Shown here: positions 54,699-61,900 of the stretch, in pieces
Position numbering within the stretch: position 1 is the first letter of the stretch
How the letters are laid out: each line of letters starts with the position of its first letter
Assembly (NCBI GenBank): GCA_900230115.1
Contig: LT907983.1
Span: forward strand, 3,983,001 to 4,047,000
Direction of reading: 5' to 3'
Origin: Spirosomataceae bacterium TFI 002
GTDB taxonomy: Bacteria > Bacteroidota > Bacteroidia > Cytophagales > Spirosomataceae
Length of the DNA stretch: 64,000 nt
Notes under the pieces: generated by a model
What the model was told of the DNA's origin: nothing
Seen by the model: only the letters and a program-made list of their open reading frames with translations
Database searches by the model: none
Translations under genes and position numbers: made by a program

Positions 54699-55322
54699 CT
54701 ACTTTTCAAATTCATTGTAAACCCTAAGAAGATCAGTTACCTTATTGACCTGTAGTTTTTTGTAAATATTCTTTCGGTGAGTTTGTATTGTAAAAGGGCT
54801 GAGACCTAGTGTACTCGCAATGTTATTTGATGAGTTGCCATCCTTAATGAGCCTTATGATCTCCATTTCCCTCATTGTCAAGCTCACATTGTTGTAAGAA
54901 AAACCATTATTGTTCTTTGGTTCATGGCCTGGGTCAAAATACCTGCCTCCTTGATATACAATTTTAATGGCACCGATTAAAATTTCTTTAGGAGATGACT
55001 TTAGAACAAAGCCTTTGGCTCCGTTTTTTTCAGCGTAGTCCAAATAAATCTGCTCGTTACTATTAGAGAGTAAAAGAATTTTAATTTCCGGATTACTGGT
55101 GTGTAACCCTTTAAGGAAATCCCAAATATCCTTACCCATTCCATTTGCATCTAGTAGGATAATTTCGGAGCGATACTTCTTATTAAGTGACTCCACCTTG
55201 TTCAAATTCAAAACATTTATTTCAAACCGTTGATAGTCTGAATTGAAAAGACTTTTCAGTGCTTCAAGGTAAAGCACCTGTTTACTTATAATAAGTAAAC
55301 TTATACGTGTTTCAGCGTTCAT
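54699..55322 (-). CDS. LuxR/NarL-type response regulator with atypical receiver
   Basis: A 207-residue cytoplasmic protein. Residues 1-125 form a receiver-like domain with EIILLDANG (Asp58 at the phosphorylation position), LLLSNS and FVLKSS (the conserved Lys). The acidic pair normally found after the first strand is missing: the sequence reads SLLIISKQ where DD or DE is expected. This pair binds Mg2+, so phosphorylation may be weak or absent. Residues about 140-207 are a LuxR helix-turn-helix (LTMREMEIIRLIKDGNSSNNIA; FTIQTHRKNIYKKLQV). No partner kinase gene is adjacent. It is divergent from the LytTR gene and could control it or the large adhesin. Confidence 0.88.
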   Translation of the reverse strand: MNAETRISLLIISKQVLYLEALKSLFNSDYQRFEINVLNLNKVESLNKKYRSEIILLDANGMGKDIWDFLKGLHTSNPEIKILLLSNSNEQIYLDYAEKNGAKGFVLKSSPKEILIGAIKIVYQGGRYFDPGHEPKNNNGFSYNNVSLTMREMEIIRLIKDGNSSNNIASTLGLSPFTIQTHRKNIYKKLQVNKVTDLLRVYNEFEK

Positions 55323-55626
55323 GATAGTTATAAAGTTACTTTTTGGGCGTAAATCTAAATTACTACGTAATCACACAAATAAAAACCGCATAACGAAATA
55401 TTTTAGGCTCCATTTATTATTCGGTAAGTCAATATTACCCCTAAAATCAACCGATTTTATTCCAACTTTAAAAAAGTGGGTAACCTAAAAAGGGTATGCT
55501 TTTTATTTTCAACTACCCTGATTATGGTATATCGTACCATCTTGAAGTAGAATAATTACTTGTTTTTGGGAATTGATTGAATAGGGCCTTAAGAGCCAAC
55601 TTTGATATTCATCAGAATCTATATCC
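55323..55626. promoter_or_regulatory. Divergent control region between LuxR-type and LytTR regulators
   Basis: A 304-bp gap with no gene. Four copies of GGGTA or its complement TACCC lie at 55436, 55478, 55492 and 55514. A 6-bp inverted repeat ATGGTA-5 nt-TACCAT sits at 55524-55540. A minus-strand TAACTTTA at 55331-55338 is a poor -7 match for the LuxR-type gene. These are candidate sites for one or both regulators; LytTR proteins usually bind pairs of short direct repeats. Confidence 0.35.
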
Positions 55627-55941
55627 ATGGACTACTATTACCTCAAGAGAAACGACTCTATACAATTGATCGATATTGTCTTTTTGGAGGCATTAGAAAA
55701 CTACACATTATTCTACCTCTCAAATGGCTCCAAGATAATTTCATCTTCCACCCTAAAGAGACACCAAGAAAAACTTCCTGAGAACTCATTCGTAAGAATC
55801 AATAGGTCGATGATGATTAATACAAGGCATATTAGAAAAATATTCTGCAAAAATGATACCAACTTCATCAGAATGAAAAACGGAAGAGACCTAAAAGTTT
55901 CTCGACGGCGACGAGATACTTTAGACTTAATCGCCTCTTAA
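55627..55941 (+). CDS. Stand-alone LytTR DNA-binding regulator
   Basis: A 104-residue protein made up of a LytTR domain only. It has IQLIDIVFLEALENYTLFYLSNG, then ISSSTLKRHQEKLPENSFVRINRSMMINTRHI, in which the F.RINRS.miN. block is the family hallmark, and a basic end (LKVSRRRRDTL) that would contact DNA. There is no receiver, transmembrane or sensor part, so it must be controlled by its own level or by a partner protein. It lies 52 bp upstream of the giant secreted protein gene on the same strand, which suggests that it regulates that gene or is co-transcribed with it. Confidence 0.88.
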   Translation: MDYYYLKRNDSIQLIDIVFLEALENYTLFYLSNGSKIISSSTLKRHQEKLPENSFVRINRSMMINTRHIRKIFCKNDTNFIRMKNGRDLKVSRRRRDTLDLIAS

Positions 55942-55993
55942 AACAAAACATCCCAAAGATCAAATTATTACCCACTCCCAAAAAAGTTTAAAA

Positions 55994-58900
55994 ATGGAAA
56001 CAAATTCTACTTCATCATTTAGGCATCATGCCAAAAAGTTCTTAGGACGGGCTTTATGGCTCTTCAGTTTTTTAATAATATTTAGTTCAGCCAATGCACA
56101 AACCAAACTTATAGGATGGGATGTCGCAACTTTAACCAGTTTTGGTGCGAGTCCTTTTTCACCTAGTGTGGTCAATTCAAATCTTGAAAATGTTGTAGGA
56201 CTCACAAGAGGAGTTGGCCTATCTAGTGGAGCTACATCAGTTACTGGTGGTTGGGGAGCAACAAGTTGGGAAACAACTTATGCTGCTGGTTTGGCAGATG
56301 AAAGTGTTATTTATTTTGGTTTCAAGCCAAAACCTGGATTTGCTATGTCTTTACAAAACATAGATCCTTTTTCTTATAAAAGATCTGGAACTGGTCCTGC
56401 TGAAGGTATAATAGATTTTACTGTTAATGGAGGGACTAGCTATTCTGGTGTGTCACAGGGGCCTTTTTACTTTGGTAACTCTTCAGCTGGAGGTGCAGGA
56501 GTAACGCCAACAAGGATTTTATCATATGATTCAGAACTTCAGCAAACTTCAAATGCTGTTGGTTTTAGAATTGTGCCTTACAACGCAACAGATCCTGCCG
56601 GAGAATTTTTTATATACAATATTATAACTTCTGGTGATGACTTTACTATCAATGGTAGCATACTAGGTTCAGAAACGTTGGCACTTTCAGGATTTGAAAG
56701 TATAGTTGGTTTTGCGAGTAATGTTGAAACTTTTGTTTTAAAAGGAGATGGACTTACTGCATCTAATGTGGTACTAACCGCTCCCACTGGATATGAAGTT
56801 TCAGGTGACAACAGTGTTTTTAATAGTAGTTTAAGTATAACTCCTTCTTCAGGGGTTATCAATTCAACAGTATATGTAAGGTTAAGTGATGCTGCAACTG
56901 TTGGTTCACATACTGGTGATTTAACAATAATTGGAGGCGGGTTTACCGCTTTAGCAGGTTTAAAAGTAGCATTAAGCGGTGTAGTGAAGCCATATCCGGT
57001 AGTCAATGTTACTCAAAGTACAAGTTTCCTAACTATACAAGCAGCAATTGATGATGCCGCTACTGTAAATGGAGATGTAATCACTGTAGCTGCCGGTACT
57101 TATGCCGAGAATGTTATAGTAAATAAAGAATTAACTATCAATGGACCCAATGCCATGATATCACCAAATGGTGGAATTCGTGCTACGGAGGCAATTGTAG
57201 TTCCCGCAACTTCAGGAGCTGATGCAGTTTTTACCATTCAGTCTAGTGACGTAACAATTGCTGGTTTCTTAATTGATGGTGATAACGCTGGCTTAACATC
57301 TGGTGTGATTGGAACAAATGGAGCAGATATAGATGCATATGAAGGCGTTATTTATAGTGATCCACTAAATGCTCTAGTGGTGGACAGAATTAAAGTTGAA
57401 AATAATATTATACAAAACTTCCAATATTTTGGAGTTGATTTTTCAGGATGGTATAATTATAATAATCCTGCTACATCAGGACATGTAGTCAACAATAACC
57501 TTATCAAAGATCTTGGAACATACAATTCTGGAAATGGTTATGATAAATGGGGTGGGGGTGTATTAATACATACAAATCAATATACTTCTGTTACCAATAA
57601 TGTAATGACAAACGTGAGATTAGGAATTCAAACTGGTCGATATAGTAAAGTCAATCCTGGAGGACCTGAATCGCAAATCATTAGTAATAATTCTATTCAA
57701 GCTCGAAGAATAGGTATTTTTCACAATTTTCAGTACGGAAATGCCTCACCTCTAACATTTTCTAGTAACACAATAACAGGTCTTAATAATGTTAATGAAA
57801 CTGCGGTTCGAGGGATATTATTAAGTTATTCATCCATAAGTTCATCAGTCATTGATAATGTAATCGACATGAGCGGCGTTTCTCTTCCTACATCAGGAAT
57901 TGAGGTTTGGGATGTAGGTAGTTCCACACCATCTATAATTACTGGAGGCACTATCTCAAATGTAAAATATGGTATCTTCTTAAACAACTATGATGGCTAT
58001 AGCACAAATGCTCCTACTGGTGCTCATGCTACAATTTCTGGAGTTACAATTAATCCAAATTTTGATGGAATAGGAATTCGATTGCTTGACAACCCTGCAG
58101 CTACATCTCATGCAGCAGTACAAGCAACTTTAGGAGCTGGAATAATCGTGAATGGCGGAACAGATGGCCTCTCTATTGAAAACGCGTCTTCACAAGTTGT
58201 ATCACCAACAGGCGACATTACATTTAATACGCAAACTGGTGATTATGTCAAGCTTATTGCCAACACCAATGACGTGGATATGTCGGCAGCTTCATTTGAT
58301 GGTAAAACAGGAACAACTGCTACACTTGCAGAAAACTTTGCTATTGAAGATAAAATTACACACGAAATGGACAATGCTTCATTGGGAAGTGTAAGTGTAA
58401 AAGGTACTGAATGGTTTGTAACAACTAACTCTGGAAGTATCCAAAGAGCAATAGAGTTGTCATCCAACGGCGACAAAATAAATGTCAATGATGGTACTTA
58501 CAATGAGGATATCTCTGTTACCAAAGAGGTAAGTCTCAAAAGTGCTACTGGCAGTGCAAATACAACGATTTCTGGTGTTGCGGCTACAAGGGCAATTAAC
58601 ATTGCATCAGATAACGTAACAGTAGAAGGCTTTACGGTATCAAATAATGGTAGACAATACGGAATTTACGCTAATAACAAGGGTGGTTTAAATATTAAAG
58701 ATAACCATGTTACCGATGTAGGTGTAAACACGCTAGTATCCACAGCAGTATACGGAATAGTTGTAGAAGCTACCGCCAACGCAGTTGATGATATCAATAT
58801 AACTGGTAATACTGTTGATGATATCAATGGAGGAAATAAAGGAAGTATTGGAGCTATAGCAGTTGGGTTCTCCACAGGAGATTATGATTTAACTAACCTC

Positions 58901-61900
58901 ACTATCAATAATAATACAATTACTGATATTGATGCTGCCACTGCAGCTTGGCCAGATGGAAGAGGAGCTTATGGTATTCTCTTAAACTTAGGATCAAGTG
59001 TAGGTGGAACTGGTAGAGTTGTGAACCCAGTCATTACCAATAATAATATCACAGACCTTGAAGGCTTATGGGCAACGGGTATTGGACTAGAAGGAGATAC
59101 ACCAGGAGCAATGGTTACTGGAAACTCAATAAGTGACTTGACAGATCACAAGGGGCCTTCTGTTCCAGATGCATCTGGAGTTAAAATAGAGTCCAATGAT
59201 GGTGCTGCAACAGTGCTTATTAATAACAACGACTTCTTTAATATTGGAAGCGGTACAACAAACGATGGTTTTGGAGTTAATAACTTTACAACCACATTAG
59301 TTAACGCAGATAATAACTATTGGGGTGCTGCAGATGGTCCATCTGGCACAGGTATAGGAACTGGAGTAAAAGCGTCTGATAATGTTTCATTCTGTCCTTA
59401 CCTTGATGGAGTAGTTGGAAGTGGAGCACCCATTGGTTGTCCAGTAAAAAATGTGGAAACTGGCAAGAGCTATGTAACAATCCAAGCAGCGATTAACGAT
59501 GTTTTAACTGTAAATGGAAACACAATTGAAGTTGCAAAAGGAACTTATACTGAAAACGTTGTCGTAAACAAGAGTTTAACTATCAATGGACCTAATGCCG
59601 GTATTTCTCCAAATACAGGGAGTAGAACGGATGAAGCAATTGTTGTTCCAGCAACTGTAGGATCTGATGCGATATTTACAATTGAAGCTAGTGACGTAAC
59701 CATTAATGGATTTAAACTTGACGGCGATAATACAAATTTGACTTCTGGATGGTTGGGTACCAACGGTGCGGATATTGATACTTATGATGGTGTTGTTTAT
59801 TATGATGGAGCTAATTCGCTTGTTGTTAATAGGCTAATTTTTGAAAATAACATTGTTCAAAACATTCAATACTTTGGAGTCGATCTATTTGGATGGGGTA
59901 ATTATAATAATCCTTCCACCACAGGACATAGAATCAGTGACAACTTATTTAAAGACTTAGGTACTTATGATGCATTAAATGGATATGATAAATGGGGAGG
60001 AGGAGTACTGCTTTATAATGATAATTATGCCAATGTGGTTAATAATACCATGGATAATGTTCGAAATGGAATTCAAACAGGTAATTTCCACGATGCTAAC
60101 CCAGGAGCTCCTATTTATCAACTAATTGAAAATAATACCATTAAAACTAGACGTTTAGGTATTTTCTTTAATCTCCATACAGGTGCTTCTGTAGCACCAA
60201 TGACCGTTTCAAGTAATACAATTACAGCGATTGCTAATGCCAATGAATTGAAATGGAATGGAATGTTATTGTCCAGTTTGAGTAACGCTGCTGGAACAAT
60301 CGAGGGCAATGTGATTGATGGAGCAGGTACGGATCCAGCAACTCTTACAGTAAATGGAATTGAGGTTTGGAATGTGAAGAGCGATGCTCCAGTGGTTATA
60401 TCTGGAGGGACAATTGACAATGTTAATACAGGTATTTTCCTCAATAATTTTGATGGCTATAGTTCCGATGCAACAAATGGTGCACATGCAACAATTTCGG
60501 GTATTACAATAACACCTCATGCTACTGGAACTGGGATTCGATTGCTTGACAACCCTGCAGCTACATCTCATGCAGCAGTACAAGCAACTTTAGGAGTTGG
60601 AATAATCGTGAATGGCGGAACAGACGGCCTCTCTATTGAAAACGCGTCTTCACAAGTTGTATCACCAACAGGCGACATTACATTTAATACGCAAACTGGT
60701 GATTATGTCAAGCTTATTGCCAACACTAATGACGTGGATATGTCGGCAGCTTCATTTGATGGTAAAACAGGAACAACTGCTACACTTGCAGAAAACTTTG
60801 CTATTGAAGATAAAATTACACACGAAATGGACAATGCTTCATTGGGAAGTGTAAGTGTAAAAGGCACTGAATGGTTTGTAACAACTAACTCTGGAAGTAT
60901 CCAAAGAGCAATAGAGTTGTCATCCAATGGCGACAAAATAAATGTTAATGATGGTACTTACAATGAGGATATCTCTGTTACCAAAGAGGTAAGTCTAAAA
61001 AGTGCTACTGGAAGTGCAAATACAACGATTTCTGGTGTTGCGGCTACAAGGGCAATTAACATTGCATCAGATAACGTAACAGTAGAAGGGTTTACGGTAT
61101 CAAATAATGGTAGACAATACGGAATTTACGCTAATAACAAGGGTGGTTTAAATATTAAAGATAACCATGTTACCGATGTAGGTGTAAACACGCTAGTATC
61201 CACAGCAGTATACGGAATAGTTGTAGAAGCTACCGCCAACGCAGTTGATGATATCAATATAACTGGTAATACTGTTGATGATATCAATGGAGGAAATAAA
61301 GGAAGTATTGGAGCTATAGCAGTTGGGTTCTCCACAGGAGATTATGATTTAACTAACCTCACTATCAATAATAATACAATTACTGATATTGATGCTGCCA
61401 CTGCAACTTGGCCAGATGGAAGAGGAGCTTATGGTATTCTCTTAAACTTAGGATCAAGTGTAGGAGGAACTGGTAGAGTTGTGAACCCAGTCATTACCAA
61501 TAATAATATCACAGACCTTGAAGGCTTATGGGCAACGGGTATTGGACTAGAAGGAGACACACCAGGAGCAATAGTTACTGGAAACTCAATAAGTGACTTA
61601 ACAGACCACAAGGGACCTTCTGTTCCAGATGCATCTGGAGTTAAAATAGAGTCCAATGATGGTGCTGCAACAGTGCTTATTAATAACAACGACTTCTTTA
61701 ATATTGGAAGCGGTACAACAAACGATGGTTTTGGAGTTAATAACTTTACAACCACATTAGTTAACGCAGATAATAACTATTGGGGTGCTGCAGATGGTCC
61801 ATCTGGAGAAGGTGTTGGTGGCGGAGTGAAAGTAACTGCTAATGTAACATTTTGTCCGTTTTATGACGACGTAGTCCTTTCAGGAGCTGTCGTAGGATGT

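Noticed and set aside
58152-58394. Plus-strand open frame in another phase (and its copy at 60612-60854), suggesting a frameshift
   Set aside because: The main frame has no stop and reads sensible beta-helix sequence through this part. The second frame exists only because the repeat copies are nearly identical.
60118-60583. Two overlapping open frames on the minus strand (108 and 105 codons)
   Set aside because: They lie opposite the giant beta-helix gene, whose plus-strand frame is continuous and has matching module motifs. The minus-strand frames are shadows, and they recur in both repeat copies for the same reason.
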